Of a DNA stretch of 8,223 nt, positions 1 through 6,132 are shown piece after piece; within the stretch, counting starts at the first letter, position 1; the number at the start of each line of letters is the position of its first letter. Source of the stretch: a bacterium (Candidatus Ratteibacteria) CG_4_9_14_3_um_filter_41_21 (GTDB taxonomy: Bacteria > Ratteibacteria > UBA8468); NCBI GenBank assembly GCA_002791075.1, contig PFWI01000106.1, positions 1 through 8,223 on the forward strand, read 5' to 3'. The position numbers were made by a program, and so were the translations under genes. The notes beneath the pieces are model-generated. The model saw nothing but the letters and a program-made list of their open reading frames with translations, was not told the DNA's origin and made no database searches.

Positions 1-684
1 CTCTGGGGCGTTCACCGTTCCATAGGTTTTCAAGTTATGGAGAATTCTGACCGCCACATTGTTAAAACCGGGAGAGCGGTCTCTCACGTACTCCCATTGT
101 TTAATGGACTTTTTAATCTCGCTATTTTTTGCATAGGCATGGGCTAAACAATTATCAACATAATCCGGGTGAGGAAATTTAATTGCTCCTTCAAAATATT
201 TTATAGCATTTTCATAATCTTTTGCCTTGTGATAGTAGGTCCAGCCAAGTTCAAAGTAAAGGTCATAACGGTTGGGATTATACTTTATCCCTTCCTTAAG
301 AAAGTTAAGTCCATTCTGGAGCCATTGATTTTTTTCTTCTTCGGTTTTCATGAGAACGTAAATATTATAAGCCATATGCCATCCTCCAACCGTCCAGGGG
401 GTGATAAATTGGGGTTGCAGAAAGGTGATGGAATGAAAAAGGGGAAGCATCCGGTAGTGTTGCCCGGAGTGCCAGCACTGGTGAACTTGTAGCCAGAGAA
501 GGTCAGCGCCAATCCCACGGAAACCGGCCAGAATGAAATTACCGGCAATTTCCCCGGGCATTAACAACAAATTTGCTTCTAAATCCTCAAGTTTCTTCTG
601 TCGGTCAATACTTTTTTGCAAGTATGAGATTCCTATAAGAAGGATGATAATTGTGGAGAAAATTTTAATTTTGAAAAATTTCAT
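1..684 (-). CDS. Membrane-anchored TPR-repeat protein (3' end outside window)
   Basis: An open frame of 228 codons runs from an ATG at 684 to the left edge without a stop, so the C-terminus is missing. Residues 1-8 are basic/aromatic (MKFFKIKI), followed by a hydrophobic segment at about 9-23 and then charged residues: a signal anchor or uncleaved signal peptide, with the remainder probably outside the cytoplasm. Residues 54-66 (GFRGIGADLLWLQ) and the Trp/His-rich stretch to about 108 resemble a conserved N-terminal block of TPR proteins that I associate with Omnitrophota and Planctomycetes. Residues about 138-171 make a good TPR unit (LYFELGWTYYHKAKDYENAI), and 172-205 a second, weaker one. 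No Shine-Dalgarno is visible before the ATG. The nested repeat at 698-900 lies directly upstream. Function is unknown; a protein-interaction or envelope-assembly scaffold is a guess from the TPR fold. The reading frame is well supported by the domain pattern. Confidence 0.85.
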   Translation of the reverse strand, partial: MKFFKIKIFSTIIILLIGISYLQKSIDRQKKLEDLEANLLLMPGEIAGNFILAGFRGIGADLLWLQVHQCWHSGQHYRMLPLFHSITFLQPQFITPWTVGGWHMAYNIYVLMKTEEEKNQWLQNGLNFLKEGIKYNPNRYDLYFELGWTYYHKAKDYENAIKYFEGAIKFPHPDYVDNCLAHAYAKNSEIKKSIKQWEYVRDRSPGFNNVAVRILHNLKTYGTVNAPE

Positions 685-745
685 AACAGCAGATTTTAAC
701 CACGCTATTCTCGCGAATCGACATTTCACATCGTTGCAAGCGGAG

Positions 746-793
746 GTCGCTTGTTTGTCATTGCGAGTAAAGTCCCTTGTTTGTCATTGCGAG
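746..793. repeat. 26-nt tandem duplication inside the junction repeat
   Basis: The 22-nt segment at 746-767 recurs at 772-793 with one mismatch (G749 versus C775), giving a period of 26 nt. The shared part contains CTTGTTTGTCATTGCGAG, so the left terminus of the TGTCATTGCGAG element is present twice in tandem while its right terminus is present once. This suggests local slippage or an abortive second insertion. Confidence 0.8.
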
Positions 794-858
794 CGATAGC
801 GAAGCAATCTCAAGAAGTGAGGGATTGCCACGGTCGCTGACGCTCCCTCGCAATGACA
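782..858. repeat. TGTCATTGCGAG palindromic element, copy 1 (inner)
   Basis: TGTCATTGCGAG at 782-793 is matched exactly by its reverse complement CTCGCAATGACA at 847-858. Further in, GCAATCTC (left) faces GGGATTGC (right) around a short loop, giving a hairpin-like element of 77 nt. It is followed by TGACAGC-TAC-GCTGTCA (854-870), itself a perfect 7-nt inverted repeat. A second, longer copy lies at 4868-4989 in the xseA/alr junction. It is non-coding; short open frames crossing it are artefacts. Confidence 0.85.
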
Positions 859-907
859 GCTACGCTGTCAATTCGTGAGAATATCGAGAAATTCGTGGTT
901 ATCTTAT

Positions 908-1672
908 CTAGATTTCTCTTTTTTGAAAGAAATAGATACCAATTAAGAGAGCAACAGCAACGTAAATGAGACCATAGCCAGTCGTCTTCGCCACATAGTT
1001 CCATTTTACAAAGATATCTACCGCCACCTTATCCCGGATATTGAAGTTTTCAAAGTTAGGGATGATGCGGTAGAAAAAGTTAGCCAGGCTAACCAGGTAA
1101 ACATTTTTTACATTTTCCAACAGGGTCTGCCCGTAATTGATAAGGTGTCCAACAAAATAAAGGAAGAGAGAAAAAACCATGCTGAAGGCCGGGGAAGTAA
1201 AAGTAGAAACGGCTAAGGCAATTGCTGAAATAAGGAGAAGTTCAAAGAAAATTAAAATTAAAGCTTTGAAAATACCAACGCTGACGGTGTGCTCTTTAAA
1301 AAGGAGAAGAACGAGGAAGAAAATTGCCATTAGTGAAAAATTTAGCAAAGTGTTGAGGGATAATCCTAAAAATTTTCCAATGACAAAATCTCGTCTTCGT
1401 AAAGGTTTAACGAGAAGAGTATGTAAGGTTTTCCTTTCAATTTCGGAACTAATTGCCTCAATGGCAGCAAAAATGCAGATAAGAGTTCCGAAGAATTCAA
1501 TAGTGGAAAGCCCCACATCCTTAATCATTTTCAGTTCTTCTCCTGGCGTGAGAAAAGAAAAAAGCCGGGAAGACCCGATTAGAATAAGACTAAAGACTAA
1601 AAGAGCCTGCAAGCCCTTTTTACGCAGTAATTCCTTAAAACTATTTTTAGCAATAATTAATGGCTTATACAT
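908..1672 (-). CDS. ABC-2 type transporter permease (NosY-like)
   Basis: This 254-residue integral membrane protein is the likely membrane half of an exporter whose ATPase is the gene just upstream. Hydrophobic segments lie at roughly 21-41, 56-75, 100-125, 135-158, 160-180 and 231-249, giving six predicted spans. Between spans 2 and 3 is the family's cytoplasmic block (SSEIERKTLHTLLVKPLRRR, about 75-94, then GKFLG), typical of ABC-2/NosY-type permeases where Glu and the KP..R residues precede a GK. I chose the ATG at 1672, 7 nt after the ATPase stop. The frame continues upstream to 1717, but those 15 residues would overlap the ATPase and do not look like a permease N-terminus. No clear Shine-Dalgarno is visible, so translation may be coupled to the ATPase. 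Substrate is unknown. The TAG stop is 7 nt before the junction repeat. Confidence 0.9.
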   Translation of the reverse strand: MYKPLIIAKNSFKELLRKKGLQALLVFSLILIGSSRLFSFLTPGEELKMIKDVGLSTIEFFGTLICIFAAIEAISSEIERKTLHTLLVKPLRRRDFVIGKFLGLSLNTLLNFSLMAIFFLVLLLFKEHTVSVGIFKALILIFFELLLISAIALAVSTFTSPAFSMVFSLFLYFVGHLINYGQTLLENVKNVYLVSLANFFYRIIPNFENFNIRDKVAVDIFVKWNYVAKTTGYGLIYVAVALLIGIYFFQKREI

Positions 1673-1679
1673 AATTTCT

Positions 1680-2417
1680 TTATTTTTCCTTGATGATTTT
1701 AATAAAGAGGTCCTCAAACGTTTCTGTTTTTTTCTCTTTTAGAAGTTCTTTTAATCTGCCTATTGCCAAAAGATTGCCCTGGTCAAGAATTCCGATGCGG
1801 TCACAAATTTTTTCTACCTCGGATAAAAAGTGGCTGGAAAGAAGGATTGTTTTTCCCTGTTCTTTTAGTTTGAGCAGGAGGTCTCTCGTTTCTCTTCCCC
1901 CAATGGGATCAAGACCGGTGGTCGGCTCATCCAGAATCAGAAGTTTGGGGTCATTAATAAGAGCGCAGGCAAGGCCAATTCTCTCCAGCATTCCTTTAGA
2001 ATAATTCCTCAAAGCCAGATGCTTTAGCTCTGCCAGTCCAACCCTGGAGAGCAATTCATCAGAGCGTTTCTTCTTGGTTCTCTTCGGGAGTTCAAAAATA
2101 TCCCCGTAAAAGTCAAGAAGTTCCGGACCGGTAAGATACTCATAATAATAAGGATTTTCCGGCAAAAACCCAATTTTTCTTTTTACTCCTATATCTCCTA
2201 TTTCTTTCCCGAAAATTTCTACCTTTCCCCGGGTAGGAAAAATAAGTCCCAAAATTGTTTTTAAAAGGGTTGTTTTGCCTGAACCATTGGGACCGAGAAG
2301 GCCAAAAATTTCCCCTTCTTCAATTTCCAGATTAAAATTGAATAGTCCGGTAACTTTTCTTTTTTTAGGCAGATGATAAATCTTGGTTAAATTTTCTATC
2401 TTGATTGCGATACTCAT
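1680..2417 (-). CDS. ABC transporter ATP-binding protein (NatA/CcmA-like exporter ATPase)
   Basis: This 245-residue cytoplasmic ATPase would power the adjacent ABC-2 permease. The nucleotide-binding motifs are complete and in order: Walker A GPNGSGKTT at 42-50, the Q-loop region GFLPENP at 83-89 (Glu in the Gln position, common in this export subfamily), signature YSKGM at 139-143 in place of LSGGQ, Walker B LLILDE at 159-164, D-loop GLDP at 168-171 and the H-loop His196 (SSHFLSEVE). The C-terminal tail after about 225 is Lys/Glu-rich, as in many of these proteins. It starts 12 nt after the ispA stop and ends 7 nt before the permease start, so ispA, ATPase and permease are probably co-transcribed. 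No strong Shine-Dalgarno is visible. The exported substrate cannot be told from sequence; proximity to ispA is not enough to infer a lipid. Confidence 0.93.
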   Translation of the reverse strand: MSIAIKIENLTKIYHLPKKRKVTGLFNFNLEIEEGEIFGLLGPNGSGKTTLLKTILGLIFPTRGKVEIFGKEIGDIGVKRKIGFLPENPYYYEYLTGPELLDFYGDIFELPKRTKKKRSDELLSRVGLAELKHLALRNYSKGMLERIGLACALINDPKLLILDEPTTGLDPIGGRETRDLLLKLKEQGKTILLSSHFLSEVEKICDRIGILDQGNLLAIGRLKELLKEKKTETFEDLFIKIIKEK

Positions 2418-2429
2418 AGATACTTATAA

Positions 2430-3215
2430 TTATATCCGAAACACGTAATCTGTCAACTCTTTCAATATCTCCCCTTTCTTTCCTAAAAAGGAAGCCTTCT
2501 TCTCCATCCTCTTTTTTAAGGTTTTTATCCTGGAGAAAGCAAGATTTTCTTTTTCCTGCAGTTCCTTATCCTTGAGGTCGTCATAAATCTGATAGGCCAG
2601 GCCAAACCATCTTCCAAATTTGGTAAGATGCTTTATTTTCTCCGGGTCGCTCTTTGCCAAAATCCCGCCGGTTTTTAAACAAGCGGTGATGAGATTGCCG
2701 GTCTTATGTTCCCGGATATATCTGATAGTTCTTTTATCAGGCTCTTTTCCCTTTTCCTGGATGTCCGTGATTTGGCCGGCAATCATTCCCTCTTCTCCGA
2801 TTGCTCTGGCGACCTCCACGATGATGGGGTAATTTGTACCGGCTAAAACTTCAAAGGCAAGAGTAAGTAAAGCATCGCCGGCTAAAATTGCGGTTGCTTC
2901 TCCAAATTTTTTGTGGCAACTTTGCTTTCCCCGCCGAAAATCGCTATTATCCATGCTCGGTAAGTCATCGTGAATAAGACTATAGGCATGAATCATCTCA
3001 ATGGCGCAGGCAAGAGGCATTGCTCTTTTACTCTTGCTACCGCAAATTTCACTGGCGATGAGAACTAAAATAGGGCGCAGGCGTTTGCCGTCGGAAAAAA
3101 CAGCATATCTCATTGCCTGATGGAGAAGTGTTGGCCTCTTTTTACCGGAAGGCAAATAATGTCCTAACGCCTCATTAATCAATAACCTTTTTGTCTCCAA
3201 ATATTTTTTAATCAT
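2430..3215 (-). CDS. ispA: Trans-prenyl diphosphate synthase (farnesyl/geranylgeranyl type)
   Basis: The enzyme condenses isopentenyl diphosphate with allylic diphosphates to give C15 or C20 products, precursors of undecaprenyl phosphate and quinones. The frame is 261 residues, shorter than the roughly 300 of typical IspA. Visible motifs: GKRLRP (43-48, diphosphate binding), first Asp-rich motif DDLPSMD (83-89) followed by RRGK, GDALLTLAFE (113-122), GQITD (147-151), KTGNLI (171-176) and second Asp-rich motif DDLKD (212-216). After this motif the usual segment with a Lys-Thr-Tyr-Pro core is not recognisable; a Lys/Glu-rich tail ends the protein. The ATG overlaps the last 8 nt of xseB, so translation is likely coupled. 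xseA-xseB-ispA order is common in bacteria; the dxs gene that often follows is absent, replaced by the exporter. Chain length is not predictable from sequence alone. Confidence 0.9.
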   Translation of the reverse strand: MIKKYLETKRLLINEALGHYLPSGKKRPTLLHQAMRYAVFSDGKRLRPILVLIASEICGSKSKRAMPLACAIEMIHAYSLIHDDLPSMDNSDFRRGKQSCHKKFGEATAILAGDALLTLAFEVLAGTNYPIIVEVARAIGEEGMIAGQITDIQEKGKEPDKRTIRYIREHKTGNLITACLKTGGILAKSDPEKIKHLTKFGRWFGLAYQIYDDLKDKELQEKENLAFSRIKTLKKRMEKKASFLGKKGEILKELTDYVFRI

Positions 3216-3438
3216 TAATTTCCAGGTTAAAGGGTTTTCTATCCCTCTTACTCCCTTCCTTGGTCAAAATCTCAATTTTCTTTTCCGTCTCCTCTAATTT
3301 CTTGCTGCAAAATCTTACCAGAGATATTCCTTCTTCAAACTTTTTTAAGGAATCTTCCAGCGAGAGTTCTTGTCCCTCTAATTCCTCTACGAGTTTTTCT
3401 AATTTGGCCAGCGCATCTTTAAATTTCATCTCTTTCAT
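3208..3438 (-). CDS. xseB: Exodeoxyribonuclease VII small subunit
   Basis: XseB is the small subunit of exonuclease VII, which degrades single-stranded DNA to oligonucleotides; several small subunits bind each XseA. The 76-residue product matches the family length (about 60-80) and pattern: FKDALAKLEKLVEELEG (6-22), ELSLEDSLKKFEEGISL (24-40) and CSKKLEETEKKIEIL (44-58), a helical hairpin that forms coiled-coil contacts. I chose the ATG at 3438 because CAGGAG lies 6 nt upstream. An upstream GTG at 3471 would add 11 residues encoded by a repeat arm and is rejected; an in-frame ATG at 3429 is a weaker alternative. The stop overlaps ispA by 8 nt. The gene is separated from xseA by a palindromic insertion (3460-3586), so the two subunits are not translationally coupled here. 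Confidence 0.93.
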   Translation of the reverse strand: MKEMKFKDALAKLEKLVEELEGQELSLEDSLKKFEEGISLVRFCSKKLEETEKKIEILTKEGSKRDRKPFNLEIND

Positions 3439-3444
3439 TAATTT

Positions 3445-3450
3445 CTCCTG
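3445..3450 (-). promoter_or_regulatory. Ribosome binding site of xseB
   Basis: CAGGAG on the minus strand, 6 nt before the ATG at 3438. It is one of only two clear Shine-Dalgarno sequences in the window, and it decides the xseB start against the upstream GTG inside the repeat arm. Confidence 0.75.
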
Positions 3451-3459
3451 ATTTTTTAG

Positions 3460-3586
3460 CCACGAATGCACACGAATAAGAATTATAGAATGTAGTGGCA
3501 GAGTTTACTCTGCAGTCGAGCTCCAAGGGAGTCCCTTCGGGACAAGCTCGACCACTACTTTAGTGTTCATTCGTGTTAATTCGTGG
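3460..3586. repeat. Outer CCACGAAT-type palindrome of the xseA/xseB junction
   Basis: The left arm CCACGAATGCACACGAATAA (3460-3479) pairs with the right arm at 3566-3586, whose complement reads CCACGAATTAACACGAATGA; only a few positions differ. Each arm is itself a direct repeat of CACGAAT with a 10-nt period. Between the arms lies an unrelated structured insert (3492-3558). The right arm overlaps the end of xseA and encodes its last residues; the left arm ends about 10 nt before the xseB Shine-Dalgarno. The same family appears around 6147-6394. Confidence 0.85.
3492..3558. repeat. Inner cloverleaf-like palindrome (GTAGTGG...CCACTAC)
   Basis: GTAGTGG (3492-3498) pairs exactly with CCACTAC (3552-3558). 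Inside, CAGAGT-TT-ACTCTG (3499-3512) is a perfect hairpin, and TCGAGCT (3516-3522) pairs with AGCTCGA (3545-3551) enclosing two mutually exclusive small hairpins: AAGGGA/TCCCTT (3525-3537) and GTCCC/GGGAC (3531-3543). The whole can fold as a closed multi-branch structure in RNA from either strand or as a cruciform in DNA. It has no tRNA-like conserved bases. Its unrelated sequence and clean placement inside the CCACGAAT arms suggest insertion. Confidence 0.8.
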
Positions 3587-4810
3587 ATGCATCTCTTTGT
3601 TTTTATCTGTAGTCTCAATTACTTTGGAAAGGAGACTGCCTTTCCAGAGTTTTGTCATTACCAAATCCCCTTTTTTTACTTTTTTAACATCTTTAATAAT
3701 CATTTTTTCCGGACAGGAATGGGTGACTGAATAACCCCGCTCTAAGATTGCCAGAGGAGAAAGATTGTTGAGTTGGCTGCTTAAATTTCTTAATTTCTCT
3801 TTTATCCGCGAGAATTGATGCTGGGCAGCATTCTCTATTCTGAAGAGCAGCTCATCAATCCTCTGGCTGAATTGCCGGATAAGTTCTTTGGGCTGCTGTA
3901 AGCCGTACCTTTCGGAGAGGGTTTTTAAATAGTCTTTTAGGAAATTGACCCTGTTTTTGATGTGGGAGAATAGTTGACGGGAAAGATTCTCTATTCTTTC
4001 CAAAATTTCCTCTCTCTGGATAGAGCAAAGTTCCGCAGCCGCTGAGGGTGTGGGAGCTCGAAGGTCAGCGGTGAAATCCGCAATAGTCCAATCAATCTCA
4101 TGACCTACCGCAGAGATAATGGGAATTTCCGAGAAATAGATACTGCGGGCGACAATTTCCTCATTGAACGACCAGAGGTCCTCAAGACTTCCTCCTCCCC
4201 GGGTAAGGATAATAGCGTCAAAGCCCCCCATTTTATTTAATTCCTCAATGGCTTCGGCAATTTGAGCGGCGGCTTCTTTCCCCTGAACGAGCACCGGGTT
4301 AATCAGAATCTCCATCTGTGGATTGCGCCGGTCAATTACTTTGAGAATATCCCGGATAGCGGCTCCGGTAGGGGAGGTGACAATAGCAAGATGTTGAATA
4401 AGAAAGGGAATCGGTCTTTTGTGCTCTTGGGCAAAAAGACCTTCGGCCTCCAGCCTCTTCTTCAATTGTTCGAAGGCAAGTTGTAGGGCGCCCAAACCTT
4501 TTGGCTCTATTCTTTTGGCGATAATCTGGTACTCCCCTCTTCGCTCATAAAGTCCAATATTGCCGTAAAGAAGAACCTGCAAGCCGTCGGTTAACTTAAA
4601 GGGAATATAAACTGCCAGCGGCTTAAAGAAAGCGATATGAATCAGGCTCTCTTTATCCTTAAGGTCAAAGTAGATATGCCCGGAGGAAGGGGTTCGGAGA
4701 TTGCTGACTTCCCCTTCAACCCAGAGTTCGGGAAAGTTTTCCTCCAGCAACCCTTTAATCTCCCTGGTCAATTCGGTAACGGTATAAATATGAAGTTTCT
4801 GATAATTCAT
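3560..4810 (-). CDS. xseA: Exodeoxyribonuclease VII large subunit
   Basis: XseA is the catalytic subunit of exonuclease VII, partner of the neighbouring XseB. The product is 416 residues, within the family range. An N-terminal OB-fold for single-stranded DNA shows W30-VEGEVSN and GHIYFDLKD (44-52). The catalytic region shows TSPTGAAIRDI (145-155), RGGGSLEDLWSFNEE (204-218) and AVGHEIDWTIADFTADLRAP (234-253). A long helical, coiled-coil-prone segment (about 262-345) precedes LERGYSVT (356-363) and the small C-terminal domain. The last ten residues (MHPRINTNEH) are encoded by a repeat arm, not by the family sequence. I chose the ATG at 4810: the frame continues to a TTG at 4897, but that extension is read from the xseA/alr repeat. 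No clear Shine-Dalgarno precedes 4810. The stop codon lies inside the junction with xseB. Confidence 0.95.
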   Translation of the reverse strand: MNYQKLHIYTVTELTREIKGLLEENFPELWVEGEVSNLRTPSSGHIYFDLKDKESLIHIAFFKPLAVYIPFKLTDGLQVLLYGNIGLYERRGEYQIIAKRIEPKGLGALQLAFEQLKKRLEAEGLFAQEHKRPIPFLIQHLAIVTSPTGAAIRDILKVIDRRNPQMEILINPVLVQGKEAAAQIAEAIEELNKMGGFDAIILTRGGGSLEDLWSFNEEIVARSIYFSEIPIISAVGHEIDWTIADFTADLRAPTPSAAAELCSIQREEILERIENLSRQLFSHIKNRVNFLKDYLKTLSERYGLQQPKELIRQFSQRIDELLFRIENAAQHQFSRIKEKLRNLSSQLNNLSPLAILERGYSVTHSCPEKMIIKDVKKVKKGDLVMTKLWKGSLLSKVIETTDKNKEMHPRINTNEH

Positions 4811-4828
4811 AATTAAAAATTTCTTTTT

Positions 4829-5021
4829 GGACGCGGATAACATCAGGATAAAAGTAAAAACAGCAAAGTCATTGCGAGGCGTAGGTCCCGAGTGCAACGA
4901 GGGAACTGGAGCTCCTTCGCTTATGCTCAGGACAGGCTCCGCAATCTCAAAACTGGATTGCCACGCTCCTTTCAGTCGCTCGCAATGACAGCTGTGCTGT
5001 CATCTGCGTTAATCTGCGTCC
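4829..5021. repeat. Outer GGACGC-type palindrome of the xseA/alr junction
   Basis: The left arm at 4829-4849 (GGACGCGGATAACATCAGGAT in part) pairs with the right arm at 5002-5021, whose complement is GGACGCAGATTAACGCAGAT; the right arm is a 10-nt-period direct repeat of ACGCAGAT and the left arm has decayed from this. The arms enclose the TGTCATTGCGAG element at 4868-4989. The left end is 18 nt before the xseA start and the right end 7 nt after the alr stop, so the junction is all repeat. Confidence 0.75.
4868..4989. repeat. TGTCATTGCGAG palindromic element, copy 2 (inner, expanded)
   Basis: GTCATTGCGAG (4868-4878) pairs with CTCGCAATGAC (4979-4989). As in copy 1 at 782-858, GCAATCTC (left, 4941-4948) faces GGATTGCCAC (right, 4955-4964). 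The left half is about 45 nt longer than in copy 1 and carries its own small inverted repeat GGAGC/GCTCC (4908-4912 and 4936-4940). The right end continues into TGACAGC-TGT-GCTGTCA, also present in copy 1. Confidence 0.85.
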
Positions 5022-5028
5022 GATTAAT

Positions 5029-6132
5029 TTATTTATACAATCGTGGTAAGCGTTTGCCCAGGCGGGAAACAATCTCATGAGGGACGGTATTGATTGTTTC
5101 TGCAATCTCCTCTACTGAAACTTTTTCCTTTCCCTGTTTGCCGATTAAAACCGCTTCGTCCCCAATTTTAAGATTTTTAACTTCGGTAACGTCAACCATC
5201 AATTGGTCCATACAGATTGTTCCGATGACTGGGCATCTTTTTCCCTTGAGAAGGATAGTACCCTTATTGGAAAGTCTCCTATCTATCCCATCGGCGTAAC
5301 CAATCGGTAAAGTAGCAATTGCTGTTCCTTTCTTGGCGCGATAGGTTCTTCCGTAACTGACCGAATCTCCTTTTTTTATCTCCTTGATCAAGACAACCCT
5401 TGATTTCAGGGAAAGAGCCGGTTTTAATTTAACCGTCTTTTTTATTTTTACCGAGGGGTAAATCCCGTAGAGGATAATTCCTGGCCGCACCAAATTAAAA
5501 TAACTGCCTGGCAAATTCAGAATTGCTGCTGAATTGGCGAAGTGACAAAAAGGAAATTCAATCCCCCTTTCCTTTAATTTGGCGATTAGGTCTTTAAATA
5601 TTTTAATTTGTTTCTGAGTAAAACATAGATCTATATCGGCAACGGGAAAATGAGAAAAAAGACCTTCCGGAAAAAGATTGGGAAATGCTCTTATCTTTTT
5701 AATAAATTCAATTGCCTTTATAGGCGGGATACCAATTCTACCCATCCCAGTATCTACTTTAATATGGATTTTAGCGATTTTTTTTCTTTTTTTTGCCTCT
5801 GCAGAGAGAGCTTTTGCTAAAGGAATAGTGCAGACCGTGGCGATAAGATCATTCTTAACTACCGCAGAGGCTTCCTCCGGCAGGATTGTGCTCAGGACAA
5901 GAATTGGTCTTTTTATCCCGGCATCCCGTAACTCTATTGCCTCTTTTATGCTCGCTACGCCAAAAAAATCCGCCTTCTTTTCTATCGTCTTCGCAACAGA
6001 AATTGCCCCGTGGCCATATCCATCAGCTTTAATGCAGGCTAAAACCTTGGTTCCTTTCCCTACCTTTTTCTTAATCCGGGTAATATTATAACTGATTGCC
6101 TCTAAATCAATCTCAATCCAATTTCGGTTCAT
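5029..6132 (-). CDS. alr: Alanine racemase
   Basis: This PLP-dependent enzyme interconverts L- and D-alanine, giving D-alanine for peptidoglycan. The product of 367 residues is the usual length. The N-terminal TIM barrel carries the PLP lysine in IKADGYGHG (34-42, K35), VDTGMGRIG (126-134), the SHFPVAD segment (160-166), HFANSAAIL (197-205) and RPGIILYG (216-223). The C-terminal beta domain has the second catalytic base in SYGRTY (259-264, Tyr260), LPIGYADG (275-282) and MDQLMVDVT (308-316). I chose the ATG at 6132, since MNRNWIEIDLEAISYN is a typical family start. A GTG at 6150 would add six residues but lies inside a CCACGAAT repeat arm. No clear Shine-Dalgarno is visible. Repeat DNA flanks both ends, so any promoter would have to lie in or arise from the repeats, or the gene is read from upstream. 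Confidence 0.95.
   Translation of the reverse strand: MNRNWIEIDLEAISYNITRIKKKVGKGTKVLACIKADGYGHGAISVAKTIEKKADFFGVASIKEAIELRDAGIKRPILVLSTILPEEASAVVKNDLIATVCTIPLAKALSAEAKKRKKIAKIHIKVDTGMGRIGIPPIKAIEFIKKIRAFPNLFPEGLFSHFPVADIDLCFTQKQIKIFKDLIAKLKERGIEFPFCHFANSAAILNLPGSYFNLVRPGIILYGIYPSVKIKKTVKLKPALSLKSRVVLIKEIKKGDSVSYGRTYRAKKGTAIATLPIGYADGIDRRLSNKGTILLKGKRCPVIGTICMDQLMVDVTEVKNLKIGDEAVLIGKQGKEKVSVEEIAETINTVPHEIVSRLGKRLPRLYK

Larger units (their letters stand above)
698..900. repeat. Outer palindrome of the TPR/permease junction (AACCACG...CGTGGTT)
   Basis: The left arm at 698-723 (AACCACG, then TATTCTCGCGAAT in part) pairs with the right arm at 866-900, which reads as AACCACGAATTTCTCG then TATTCTCACGAATTGACA on the other strand. 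The left arm lacks about 10 nt present in the right arm. The arms flank the unrelated TGTCATTGCGAG palindrome at 782-858, so this looks like an older element split by a later insertion. It fills the whole junction: the permease stop lies 7 nt from its right end and the TPR start codon 13 nt from its left end. No transposase or coding content is visible. Confidence 0.75.

Noticed and set aside
698..900. Intrinsic transcription terminator downstream of the permease
   Set aside because: The palindrome could form a hairpin in the transcript, but no T-run follows it on the minus strand; a role as terminator is possible but not supported by the usual signature.
533..1004. Short open frames on both strands (533-799 plus, 810-1004 minus)
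   Set aside because: They read the palindromic repeat (peptides such as VCHCER and VIARERQRPWQSL) and overlap the well-supported TPR or permease genes; no family pattern is seen.
1673..1717. Upstream start for the permease at 1717
   Set aside because: It would overlap the ATPase end by 38 nt and add a basic, non-family N-terminus; the ATG at 1672 begins a typical ABC-2 permease sequence.
1179..1742. 187-codon plus-strand open frame opposite the permease and the end of the ATPase
   Set aside because: It is a Lys/Arg-rich shadow of the antisense genes with no recognisable domain; the minus-strand genes have complete family motifs.
3492..3558. tRNA-like gene suggested by the cloverleaf fold
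   Set aside because: The stem lengths do not match a tRNA, the conserved D-loop and T-loop bases are missing, and there is no acceptor end with a matching anticodon arm.
4892..5080. 62-codon open frame on the plus strand
   Set aside because: It is a translation of the TGTCATTGCGAG element and runs into alr on the other strand; peptides such as SSFAYAQDRLRN are repeat translations.
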